In this document: positions 51,020 to 58,628 of the stretch, piece by piece | Numbering within the stretch: the first letter of the stretch is position 1 | Layout of the letters: every line of letters starts with the position of its first letter | NCBI RefSeq assembly: GCF_021021555.1 | Contig: NZ_JAINWA010000003.1 | Coordinates: 992,001-1,056,000 of the forward strand | From: Teretinema zuelzerae | Lineage (GTDB): Bacteria > Spirochaetota > Spirochaetia > Treponematales > Treponemataceae | Direction: 5' to 3' | Length of the DNA: 64,000 nt | Notes under the pieces: generated by a model | Told to the model about the DNA's origin: nothing | The model's database searches: none | What the model saw: only the letters and a program-made list of their open reading frames with translations | Program-made: the position numbers and the translations under genes

Positions 51020-52048
51020 TCAGCGGGTGATGCTCGAGAAAAAGGCCGAGCGAGCGCCTTCCTGGCAGGCGATAACCCGATCGCAGAAGGCGTCGAATTC
51101 GGGATCGCTTACCTGGGCGCGCGGCGTTTCCAGCAGGTATCTGACGCATCGGCGGGCCCCTTCGTCGAAGCGGATGCGGGCGGCATAGCCGGGAACAAGG
51201 CGCTTCACCTTCGTGTTATCGAAAACCACCGAATGGGATTTGTCGCCCGCAAGGGTGCCTAAAAACTCAGGATCGCAGTGGGCAAGAAAATCGGTCGACA
51301 CATGGTATTTCTGAACGCTCATGCCCAGGGCAGAGCCTATCCTGTCGTATATCTGATCCCAGGGCAGTGATTCGTCGGATGTAATATGGAAGGTGTTTCC
51401 GACGGCTGCGGGATTGCCCATCAAACCGCAAAAAGCGCGCGCAAAATCCTCGGCATGGGTCAGCGTCCATAAGGACGAGCCGTCGCCGTGAACCAGAACG
51501 GGCTTTCCTTTCAGAATCCGGTCGATAACCTGCCAGCTTCCTTTTTTGCCGTGTACGGCGACGGGAAGATACCTCTCGTCGTAGGTATGGCTCGGACGGA
51601 CGATGGTGCAGGGAAAGCCGTGCTTGCGGTACTCTTCCATCAGATAATTTTCGCAGGCGATCTTGTTTCGCGAATACTCCCACAGGGGATTGGAGAGGGG
51701 CGTCGATTCGGTGATCAGATAGGAACCGAGCGGTTTTTGATATGCGGAAGCCGAACTGATGAAGAAGAACTGCGTCACCTTTCCGGCGAACAGGCGTACA
51801 TCCCGTTCTAGCTGTTCAGGCACGAAGGCGATGAAATCGGCAACTATGTCGAACTGATGTTCTTTCAGGAGTTCCGCGACCCGCTCTTCGTCGCTTTGAA
51901 TATCCGCCTGAAACACGGTAGCTCCCGGACACACGCGGTCGCCCCGCGTCCCCCGATTCAGCAGAAACACCTCAAAACCTTCAGAAACTGCGCGGGCTGC
52001 GACCGCCGAACTGATCGTTCCGGTTCCGCCTATCAGCAATACCTTCAT
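51020..52048 (-). CDS. NAD-dependent epimerase/dehydratase-family protein (extended SDR)
   Basis: 342 residues from MKVLLIGGTGTISSAV at 52048, preceded by AAGGAGG. The Rossmann motif is GGTGTIS, an Asp-containing second strand motif FIAF/DIVADF follows, and the catalytic YxxxK is in WEYSRNKIACE (~145-149) after the Ser-rich FFFISSASAYQ. It resembles sugar-nucleotide epimerases and isoflavone-reductase-like SDRs; the substrate is open. The frame extends 38 codons upstream without support. Confidence 0.9.
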   Translation of the reverse strand: MKVLLIGGTGTISSAVAARAVSEGFEVFLLNRGTRGDRVCPGATVFQADIQSDEERVAELLKEHQFDIVADFIAFVPEQLERDVRLFAGKVTQFFFISSASAYQKPLGSYLITESTPLSNPLWEYSRNKIACENYLMEEYRKHGFPCTIVRPSHTYDERYLPVAVHGKKGSWQVIDRILKGKPVLVHGDGSSLWTLTHAEDFARAFCGLMGNPAAVGNTFHITSDESLPWDQIYDRIGSALGMSVQKYHVSTDFLAHCDPEFLGTLAGDKSHSVVFDNTKVKRLVPGYAARIRFDEGARRCVRYLLETPRAQVSDPEFDAFCDRVIACQEGARSAFFSSITR

Positions 52049-52115
52049 ATCCGCCTCCTTTGCCGGGAGCGCGCATGCCGTGGAATCGACCGACGCGCAC
52101 CGATCCGTCTCTTTC

Positions 52116-52144
52116 AGTATGAGTGCGGGATCACGGGATGTCAA
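52116..52144 (-). promoter_or_regulatory. Predicted promoter of the SDR gene
   Basis: Minus strand: TTGACA (52139-52144), 17 bp, CATACT (52116-52121). The leader is ~60 nt and carries the AAGGAGG site, a normal leadered gene. Confidence 0.6.
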
Positions 52145-52191
52145 CGACGGGAACACGGGCAAGACCTCGGATCGTCTCTTACGAATCCGTC

Positions 52192-53079
52192 ATGAATCAT
52201 ATGTTTTCCCGAAGCCTTCAAACGCTTATCTTGTTCGCATTTTTTTCAGGATGCGCTCCGGTGCACCAGGAGCTCATTCTCGACGGCGCATTCTGCTCGG
52301 TCGAAGTAGTTCTCCCGGAAACGGGCGAGTCGTATCCGCGCGAGTCGAATTCAGCACATCGAGAGTGGCTCATTATGTGGAGGGACGCAGACGGCGATCT
52401 CCGTTGCGTGAATACCGATAAAAGCAGAGTGCTCATCAGCGTTGAAAGAGGCATCCCCGTGCCCATTCGCGCCTGGTACGCGGAAAAAGACGGACAGCGG
52501 AAAACCGCCGAATTTTCGGCGCGCAGCGTATTACCGGACGCGGGGAGCATATTTCCGCACTACGCGCGATGGGAAAACGGATGCGGAACCGTGGAGCTTT
52601 CCTTTCTGGACGGAATCGCCGCTGAAACCGCGGATTCGGCGATCAGAAACGCGGCGGGCGGCGTCGGATCGGGACAGGCGATAACGGTTCGATTCAACTG
52701 GAACCGCTTCCGGGACGAACTGACGAAGAAAACCTATCCGCATTTAGCGGATATCGAAGCCGCGGCGAGCTCGATTCTGTCGGGAAGCTTTACCCTTCGG
52801 AACCTGCGCGAACAAAACCATATCATCGCGTCCGTTAAGTTGCACGGACCTGAGTGCGGTTCGCCCTTGAGGATGGGCAGCCCGTTCGGAAGAGAGCTTG
52901 TTGCTACAGACCCCCCGGAGAACACGGCCCTGCTTCCCCTGGCGGAAGGCGTAAACTTCTTTTATTCTCCGAAAGGCGCATTCGCCGTCCTTCGCGCACA
53001 GGACGGCGACATCGTCTGTATTTATGAGCCCTATCACTTGCCAGATTCTCCGTCCTCGGATACTGTAGATTCAATATGA
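52192..53079 (+). CDS. Lipoprotein of unknown function
   Basis: About 295 residues. MNHMFSRSLQTLILFAFF is followed by a lipobox ending FFSGC, so the mature protein begins at Cys and is lipid-anchored. The start could be either Met (52192 or 52201). The mature part is beta-rich with no recognised domain. GSGQAITVRFNWNRFRDEL and GVNFFYSPKGAFAVL suggest repeated strands. The stop overlaps the next gene as ATGA, so the two lipoproteins are co-translated. No promoter was found by eye. Confidence 0.7.
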   Translation: MNHMFSRSLQTLILFAFFSGCAPVHQELILDGAFCSVEVVLPETGESYPRESNSAHREWLIMWRDADGDLRCVNTDKSRVLISVERGIPVPIRAWYAEKDGQRKTAEFSARSVLPDAGSIFPHYARWENGCGTVELSFLDGIAAETADSAIRNAAGGVGSGQAITVRFNWNRFRDELTKKTYPHLADIEAAASSILSGSFTLRNLREQNHIIASVKLHGPECGSPLRMGSPFGRELVATDPPENTALLPLAEGVNFFYSPKGAFAVLRAQDGDIVCIYEPYHLPDSPSSDTVDSI

Positions 53080-54161
53080 AACGAATGCTGATTCTCGCCG
53101 TCGCGGCGTTATTCATCTCCTGCGGCGGAAACACTTCCCGACAACAGACCGAGGTCTCCGCTGAACAACCGGCGGAAGCAAGCGTAAAAACAGGCCCGCA
53201 GTGGTTCTATCTGAGCGAAAACGGAATACATCAGGCGGATAATCCGGCCTCGATTCCCGCCAGAACCTTCCGCCCGTGGACTGAAGCCGTGCGCGTCACG
53301 GATGCGGCCATTATCCAGGGCGCGCCGGTTTTTCTCATCAATAAGCTCGGGATCATGGCCGGAGGAGCCGCTGGTTCAGCGCCCGCACTGCACCGCGATT
53401 CGCTCCTGGCGGCGGCCACGTCCGGCGGAATATACCGCACGGATACGGGAGCAGGAATCAGACTCTTCAGGAATTCCATTTTCGCGGAAGGAGAGGGCCC
53501 CGGCGGAGAACAGCCCTGTATGATCGAATGGAATCCCTCGACCGGAAGCGTGAGCCCCTGGCTGTCGAGCCTCGACTTCGGATTGTCTAAGGAAGCGCAA
53601 ATGGTCGCGCTCGACAGAATCGGGACGCGGTGGTACGCATCGTTTAAAACAGTCACTTCCTCGAAGGTCGATTTCGACTACATCGAATTTCAGCAGTTCC
53701 CTCAAAAGGGCGCTCCGGCGTCCGCGGGAATGCGGAAAATAAACCAGGACCAGTATATTTCCGCCATAACCCCCTTTTCGTTCGCCGACGCGCCGGAACA
53801 GCTCGTTTCTCTTCTTGAGGTAATACCAGAATCCACCGGACTTACGGTGAGAACCTATTCACGATCGGCGAAGGCGGGACAAACCTACCAGCGCTCGGGA
53901 GAAGGGGTTTCCGTAGACGCCTCGGCCTACGTGTCCGACGACCGGACCGCGGTCCTCTTCTCCGACGGAACCTTTTACTATCGGCCGGACAACACCTCCC
54001 AGAAACGTGTGATTTTGCGCCTCCCGGCCCTTTCCAGCGGCTATGTATACACGTCCTTCATCATCACCGGTAAATCGCTTCTCGCCTCCTGGGAAGAACA
54101 GCGGTTCTACGAGACCGGAAGAGCGGGTTTACTGGAAACTTCGCTGCCCGATGGGGTATAA
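53076..54161 (+). CDS. Second lipoprotein of unknown function
   Basis: 361 residues with the lipoprotein signal MKRMLILAVAALFISC (Cys16), followed by a Ser/Gln-rich linker. The body is beta-rich with Trp/Tyr/Phe-containing strands and could be propeller-like; I do not recognise a family. Coupled to the preceding lipoprotein gene by ATGA. The promoter of the next gene lies inside its last codons. Confidence 0.75.
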   Translation: MKRMLILAVAALFISCGGNTSRQQTEVSAEQPAEASVKTGPQWFYLSENGIHQADNPASIPARTFRPWTEAVRVTDAAIIQGAPVFLINKLGIMAGGAAGSAPALHRDSLLAAATSGGIYRTDTGAGIRLFRNSIFAEGEGPGGEQPCMIEWNPSTGSVSPWLSSLDFGLSKEAQMVALDRIGTRWYASFKTVTSSKVDFDYIEFQQFPQKGAPASAGMRKINQDQYISAITPFSFADAPEQLVSLLEVIPESTGLTVRTYSRSAKAGQTYQRSGEGVSVDASAYVSDDRTAVLFSDGTFYYRPDNTSQKRVILRLPALSSGYVYTSFIITGKSLLASWEEQRFYETGRAGLLETSLPDGV

Positions 54162-54162
54162 T
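54133..54162 (+). promoter_or_regulatory. Predicted leaderless promoter of the exported protein
   Basis: A weak TGGAAA (54133-54138), 18 bp, then a perfect TATAAT (54157-54162) spanning the stop codon of the upstream gene. Eight bases (AGAAAGCG) separate it from the ATG at 54171. Confidence 0.5.
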
Positions 54163-54170
54163 AGAAAGCG

Positions 54171-54983
54171 ATGAAGCGGAAAACACGGATATTCCTGAGT
54201 TTCGCGATCTGCATACTCGCAGCCCGCCCTTCCTTCGCGGAATACTCGCGATGGTCGCTTCTTGCCGGCCTGGATCTGATTATCAATACGGATGGAGAAA
54301 ACCTCGCCGCTCTGCCGGGCATGGGCGACGACGGAACTCCCGGCGGCCTCGACAGCGGCCCCTCGCCCATCGCAACCTTCGTGGGAGCCGAGTACCGGCT
54401 GCCCGTCAATTCCTGGCTGTCCTTCGCTCCTTCGGGAGTTCTTTACGCAGTTCAATACCGCTTCGAGGAGCGCCCGCTCCCCACCGAGATAGAAAACCGC
54501 ACCGCCTACGTTCCGTCTCTCCTTCTCGACATTCCCCTCGTGGCTCAATGGGAAAACGGCCGCTTCAGCTGGTTCGCCGGCGGAGGACTGGGAATTCTCG
54601 CGCGATGGGCCTTCCTCGAGCCGGGAGTTCCCGCCGACGCGATCAATACCGACGAAACCCTCACCGCCTCCGAGCAGGTTTCGGAAATCAACGGCTATAA
54701 CTGGGCGTCGGCCCGCTGGTTCTACCCCACCCTCCAGGCAGGACTCAAATACCGCCTCGAAACCGGCTGGGGCGGCGGACTCGCGCTCCGCACAGCCATC
54801 CCCGTCTTCAATCTCTGGTCCTCTCCGGAAGTGCCCTTCATCGATTCCCTCATGATCACCGCAGCCCTGACCATTACGCCCCCCGCATCCTCGCGTAAAA
54901 AGGGCGCAGACGCTTCAGCCGAACAAAAAGAAAACCCCTCCGGTTCGACCGAAGGGGCTCCTGAAGTTTTCTTGATAGAATAG
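54171..54983 (+). CDS. Exported protein, probable small outer-membrane barrel
   Basis: 270 residues with a cleavable signal peptide (MKRKTRIFLSFAICILAARPSFA, ~23). The mature part alternates aromatic strands and turns: RWSLLAGLDLIINTDGE, ATFVGAEYRLPVNSWLSFAPSG, FSWFAGGGLGILARW, LQAGLKYRLETGWGGGLALRTAIPV. That pattern suits a beta-barrel outer-membrane protein. The last ~30 residues are charged and low-complexity, and the DNA there doubles as the thrS terminator. No family recognised. Probably works with the two lipoproteins. Confidence 0.7.
   Translation: MKRKTRIFLSFAICILAARPSFAEYSRWSLLAGLDLIINTDGENLAALPGMGDDGTPGGLDSGPSPIATFVGAEYRLPVNSWLSFAPSGVLYAVQYRFEERPLPTEIENRTAYVPSLLLDIPLVAQWENGRFSWFAGGGLGILARWAFLEPGVPADAINTDETLTASEQVSEINGYNWASARWFYPTLQAGLKYRLETGWGGGLALRTAIPVFNLWSSPEVPFIDSLMITAALTITPPASSRKKGADASAEQKENPSGSTEGAPEVFLIE
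54924..54957 (-). terminator. thrS terminator nested in the neighbouring coding sequence
   Basis: On the minus strand CCCCTTCGGT (54948-54957), loop CGA, ACCGGAGGGG (54935-54944), then TTTTCTTTTT. It lies ~50 bases past the thrS stop but inside the 3' end of the convergent exported-protein gene (ends 54983). Confidence 0.85.
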
Positions 54984-55003
54984 AAAATCCCGCGCTTCGA
55001 GCC

Positions 55004-56761
55004 TTACAGCTCGATGGACCGGCTCGAAACCTTTTCTTCTATATAAGAGACGAAGGAGTCGAGGGTCATAACCTTCTGTTCGCCGCTTCTGAAGCGCACA
55101 GCAACGGATTTTTCGTCCATTTCTTTTTGCCCCACAACCAGCTGGTACGGAATTTTGAAGCCCTGATGCTTGCGGATCTTCGCGTTCATCCGGTCGTTGT
55201 CCACGTCCGCTTTGACGCGGATGCCGGCGGCGCTCAGCCGATCGGCGACTTCGACAGCATAGCCGTCGAATCCGGGTGCTACCGGAATGACCACGACCTG
55301 GCGGGGCGCGAGCCACACGGGGAAGGCGCCGGCGTAGTTTTCGATCAGGATGCCGATGAAGCGTTCAAGAGAGCCGAGAGCCGCGCGATGGAGCATAACC
55401 GGAGTATGCTTCGAGTTATCCTCGCCGATGAATTCTGCGTTCAGGCGCTCCTTCGAGGGAAGCTGATAATCTACCTGAATGGTGCCGCACTGCCACTGGC
55501 GGCCGAGGGCGTCGACCAGGGTGAACTCGAGCTTGGGTCCGTAGAAGGCGCCCTCTCCCGGAGCAACTTCATAGTCGAGGTTCGCTTTTTTACAAGCATC
55601 GGCAAGGGCTGCTTCCGCGCGGTCCCAGGTTGCGTCGTCACCGACCCGTTTTTCCGGGCGGGTGGAAAATTTCACCAGAATGGTATCCGGATCGAAGCCG
55701 AAGTCGCGGTACATGCTCTTCAAAAGCTCGCAGAATTTCGCGACTTCCGAGGGAATCTGCTCCTCGGTGCAGAAGATGTGCCCGTCGTCCTGAACGAAGC
55801 CGCGCACGCGCATAATGCCGTGCAGGGAGCCCGAAGGTTCGTTGCGGGTGCAGGAGCCGAACTCGGCGATGCGCAGGGGCAGATCGCGATAGCTTTTGAT
55901 TCCTTGCTTGAAAATCTCGATGTGGCCGGGGCAATTCATCGGCTTGAGGGCGAACAAGCGCTTTTCGCTTTCGGTGATGAACATGTTTTCGCGATATTTC
56001 GCCCAGTGGCCTGAACGCTCCCAGAGGCTCTGAGGCATGACGAAGGGAGTGTTCACTTCCTGGTACCCGTCGGCGCGGATGCGGGTGCGCACATAGTTTT
56101 GAACCAGAAGATATACGAGCCAGCCGTCGTTGTGCCAGAAAATTTCGCCGGGGTTCTCGTCGTCGATATGCAGAAGGTCCAGTTCGCGGGCAAGCTTGCG
56201 GTGATCGCGCTTTTCAGCCTCCGCGAGCATGTCGAGGTACGCCTTCAGATCGTTCGGCTTTTCCCATGCAGTGCCGTAGATGCGGGTGAGCATGGGCCTC
56301 TTTTCGTCGCCGCGCCAGTACGCTCCGGCGGTTTTCATAAGCTTGAAGGATTGGGCGTTGATCTCGCGGGTGTTCGCGACGTGGGGGCCCCGGCAGAGGT
56401 CGAGAAACGCTCCGGATTGATACACGGAAATGATCTCGCTTTCGGGAAGGTCCTGAATCAGTTCGGTCTTGAACGGTTCGTCCTTAAAGAGCTCGAGGGC
56501 CTCCGCGCGGGAGACTTCCCTGCGGACGAAATCGCTGTGCGCGTTGATGAGTTTCCGCATTTCTCGCTCGATCTCGGGAAGGTCGTCCGGAGAAATCGCG
56601 CGGGGAAGCTGGAAGTCGTAGTAAAAGCCGTGGTCGATGGACGGTCCGATCGCCACTTTAGCGCCGGGAAAGAGGGTTAAGACGGCTTCGGCCATAACAT
56701 GGGCGGTGCTGTGCCGCACCAGATCGAGTCGTTCGCTTTTCGGGGGAAGGGTTGCGTTCAT
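55004..56761 (-). CDS. thrS: Threonyl-tRNA synthetase, form lacking the TGS domain
   Basis: 585 residues against ~640 in E. coli. It begins almost at once with the editing domain ([17 protein letters not shown], ~17), so the ~60-residue N-terminal TGS domain is absent. The catalytic core is complete: [23 protein letters not shown] with the zinc Cys, class II motif 2 [19 protein letters not shown], motif 3 [15 protein letters not shown], and the anticodon-binding domain (VVIPVAPGF onward). AAGGAG precedes the ATG. A T-box leader upstream couples expression to uncharged tRNA-Thr. Confidence 0.97.
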   Translation of the reverse strand: MNATLPPKSERLDLVRHSTAHVMAEAVLTLFPGAKVAIGPSIDHGFYYDFQLPRAISPDDLPEIEREMRKLINAHSDFVRREVSRAEALELFKDEPFKTELIQDLPESEIISVYQSGAFLDLCRGPHVANTREINAQSFKLMKTAGAYWRGDEKRPMLTRIYGTAWEKPNDLKAYLDMLAEAEKRDHRKLARELDLLHIDDENPGEIFWHNDGWLVYLLVQNYVRTRIRADGYQEVNTPFVMPQSLWERSGHWAKYRENMFITESEKRLFALKPMNCPGHIEIFKQGIKSYRDLPLRIAEFGSCTRNEPSGSLHGIMRVRGFVQDDGHIFCTEEQIPSEVAKFCELLKSMYRDFGFDPDTILVKFSTRPEKRVGDDATWDRAEAALADACKKANLDYEVAPGEGAFYGPKLEFTLVDALGRQWQCGTIQVDYQLPSKERLNAEFIGEDNSKHTPVMLHRAALGSLERFIGILIENYAGAFPVWLAPRQVVVIPVAPGFDGYAVEVADRLSAAGIRVKADVDNDRMNAKIRKHQGFKIPYQLVVGQKEMDEKSVAVRFRSGEQKVMTLDSFVSYIEEKVSSRSIEL

Positions 56762-57106
56762 AAAAGGCTCCTTGCGTTTCGGGAATCATCCAGCCCGACG
56801 GCTGAATGCGGCATATACCGTCTACGCGGGGACGAAAATGCAGGATCCGGTTCGATCTGCCTTTCCGCGGTTCCACCCCGCTTCGATTCCCCCTGACGGG
56901 GAGCGCTCTCATCGCCGTTAACGCACGGAAAACGGCCGCAGATACATAGGCTTGAATACAAGCTGTTCCCCGCGGCGGCTCGGGAGGGGTTTTCATCGGG
57001 ACCGGAACCGGCGGACTCTCAACCTGTGCGGGAATGTCGATTCCAGCAGCTGATCCGCTTCTCTCATGGTTCGGTTCTCCGGCTACTCGTCTCCGTTATC
57101 GCCTGT
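56762..57106 (-). promoter_or_regulatory. T-box leader of thrS (tRNA-Thr sensing)
   Basis: The minus-strand leader of ~345 nt has T-box parts in the right order. Stem I: AACGGAGACGAGTAG with the AGTA loop-E side (57084-57098), GAGAGAAGCGG, and a distal CTGCTGGAATC. The GGAG/CTCC basal helix encloses GATGAAAACC, whose ACC (56988-56990) is a Thr specifier codon. Next come a GCTTG-CAAGC hairpin and GATGAGAGCGCTCCCCGTCAGGGG. The antiterminator bulge is GGGGTGGAACCGCG (56866-56879), in which TGGA would pair with the tRNA acceptor end. No U-tract follows before thrS. Family known (T-box, Rfam RF00230); the specifier assignment is by eye. Confidence 0.85.
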
Positions 57107-57112
57107 AATACG

Positions 57113-57141
57113 AGAATAGCCCCCGTTTTATGCCATGTCAA
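57113..57141 (-). promoter_or_regulatory. thrS promoter
   Basis: Minus strand: TTGACA (57136-57141), 17 bp, TATTCT (57113-57118), with the start expected near 57106, directly before T-box stem I. Confidence 0.75.
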
Positions 57142-57173
57142 GATCCTTTACGGCATCAGGGCTAACCTATGCC

Positions 57174-57202
57174 TTGCCGTTTCGCGGTTTTTAACCGATA
57201 AT
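57174..57202 (+). promoter_or_regulatory. Predicted promoter of the orphan gene at 57213
   Basis: TTGCCG (57174-57179), 17 bp, GATAAT (57197-57202). The -10 overlaps the first possible ATG at 57201, so translation should begin at the second, 57213, ten bases after the -10. Confidence 0.5.
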
Positions 57203-57212
57203 GGTACCAGTT

Positions 57213-58628
57213 ATGGAACAAAACCAGTCTTTTAACGACCTCCTTTTTCAGGCGATCATGGAACGCCAGCAGTATTTCGACTCTATGCTTCTCCCAAAGC
57301 TCCAGGAAGAATTCCGGATAATGCAGAGCGCGTCGAAAACGATTCTGACGGTATTGCAAAAAAAGGGCGTGATCAGGGATGATCCGTACAACTACGACAG
57401 CAAGCGGGCTGATATAGAAGTTCCGCCCGAGGACACGTTCAGCGATAATGAAAAGGCCGCGATCATAGGACGACGGCTTTCGCAGTACGAAGCCATGCTT
57501 GATTACCTCAACAACTACTATCAGTTCAACTGCGATTACCTCGCTACCGACCGTATTCAAAAAATGGTGGCGCTGAACCGCACCTTCACCTGGGAATCGT
57601 TCTCCATCACCTCGACCCGCCCCAACACGAAGGGTCTCGCGGATCTCGTGAACAACATACGGAACGGCTCGGATCCCCTGTCGATCAGCATCATCAACGA
57701 CGCCCTCACCCAGCTCAGCAAATCTTCGATCTCGATCACCAAAACGCTGAAAATGCTCACCGATTTCCACCGCGAACGCTATAAAACAGCCGTTCGCAAG
57801 ATGGTCATGCCCGGAGCGGTGATCAATCCGGCAAGCCTTTCAAACGGAACATCCGCGGCGCTCAAGGAAATTAAAAAATCTTTCGCCGTCAACATGAAAG
57901 ACCAGCCCTTCTACACCGAGCTGATCGAAGAAATTCTGAAAGAAGAATATTCCCCCGAACACGCGGTTCTGCAGCAGGAGCTTCTCGCCCGCCTCGCGAT
58001 TTCCAAACAAAACCAAACAAAAACCGCTTCCGCCGAAAGCCTCAAGCCTGTCCTCCTCGACGGAATCAGAACGCTCGGCAGCGTCTCGCCTCAGCTCGAC
58101 GAAATCGTCGCAAAACTCGCGGAAAACAACCATCTGCTCGCGAACATCGAAAAAAGCTTTTTCGAGAAGTTTTCAGAACTCCTGAAAAAAGCGTTCAACA
58201 TAAAAAAACAGGACGAACTCATCTGGATTACCTCGATCGATCCGGCCACTCAGACCGGCAAGCGCGAGCAGCTCAACCTTACGGAGTTCATCGAGGACAT
58301 CCGCCACCGTTCAAGAATTTTCACCGGCTTCACCCTGCGCAGTTCCCCGGCGTTTCAAAAAATCGAACTCATGGACGAGTCCCAAATTTTGGATCTTCTC
58401 ACCCGTAACCTCGCAGAACTCGGAACGGTTTTGAAGCAGTGCGCGGGGCTCGACGATTATTTTAAGCAGAACGCCCCGCCGGAAATCAGAGACAGAGTGA
58501 GGGGAATTAAGGTGGAAATATCCGCGATCCGCAACAATATCGTAAAAGCCAACCAATGCAGGGCCGAATACGCTTCCCAGGTGGAAGAACAGCAACAACT
58601 CAAAAAACTGGGAATTACTCATGGTTAA
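57213..58628 (+). CDS. Conserved-looking cytoplasmic protein of unknown function
   Basis: About 471 residues from MEQNQSFNDLLFQ. It is soluble, almost entirely helical and hydrophilic, with long amphipathic stretches (for example ~60-200 and ~290-340) but few perfect heptads. No catalytic motif seen. It could be a structural or scaffold protein. The ATG at 57201 falls in the predicted -10, so I prefer 57213. Its end overlaps the OppA-like gene by 8 bases, so the two are probably expressed together. Confidence 0.75.
   Translation: MEQNQSFNDLLFQAIMERQQYFDSMLLPKLQEEFRIMQSASKTILTVLQKKGVIRDDPYNYDSKRADIEVPPEDTFSDNEKAAIIGRRLSQYEAMLDYLNNYYQFNCDYLATDRIQKMVALNRTFTWESFSITSTRPNTKGLADLVNNIRNGSDPLSISIINDALTQLSKSSISITKTLKMLTDFHRERYKTAVRKMVMPGAVINPASLSNGTSAALKEIKKSFAVNMKDQPFYTELIEEILKEEYSPEHAVLQQELLARLAISKQNQTKTASAESLKPVLLDGIRTLGSVSPQLDEIVAKLAENNHLLANIEKSFFEKFSELLKKAFNIKKQDELIWITSIDPATQTGKREQLNLTEFIEDIRHRSRIFTGFTLRSSPAFQKIELMDESQILDLLTRNLAELGTVLKQCAGLDDYFKQNAPPEIRDRVRGIKVEISAIRNNIVKANQCRAEYASQVEEQQQLKKLGITHG

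Noticed and set aside
56881-56900. CTTCGATTCCCCC resembling a tRNA T-arm
   Set aside because: It is the complement of the T-box antiterminator region; no acceptor stem or anticodon arm can be drawn.
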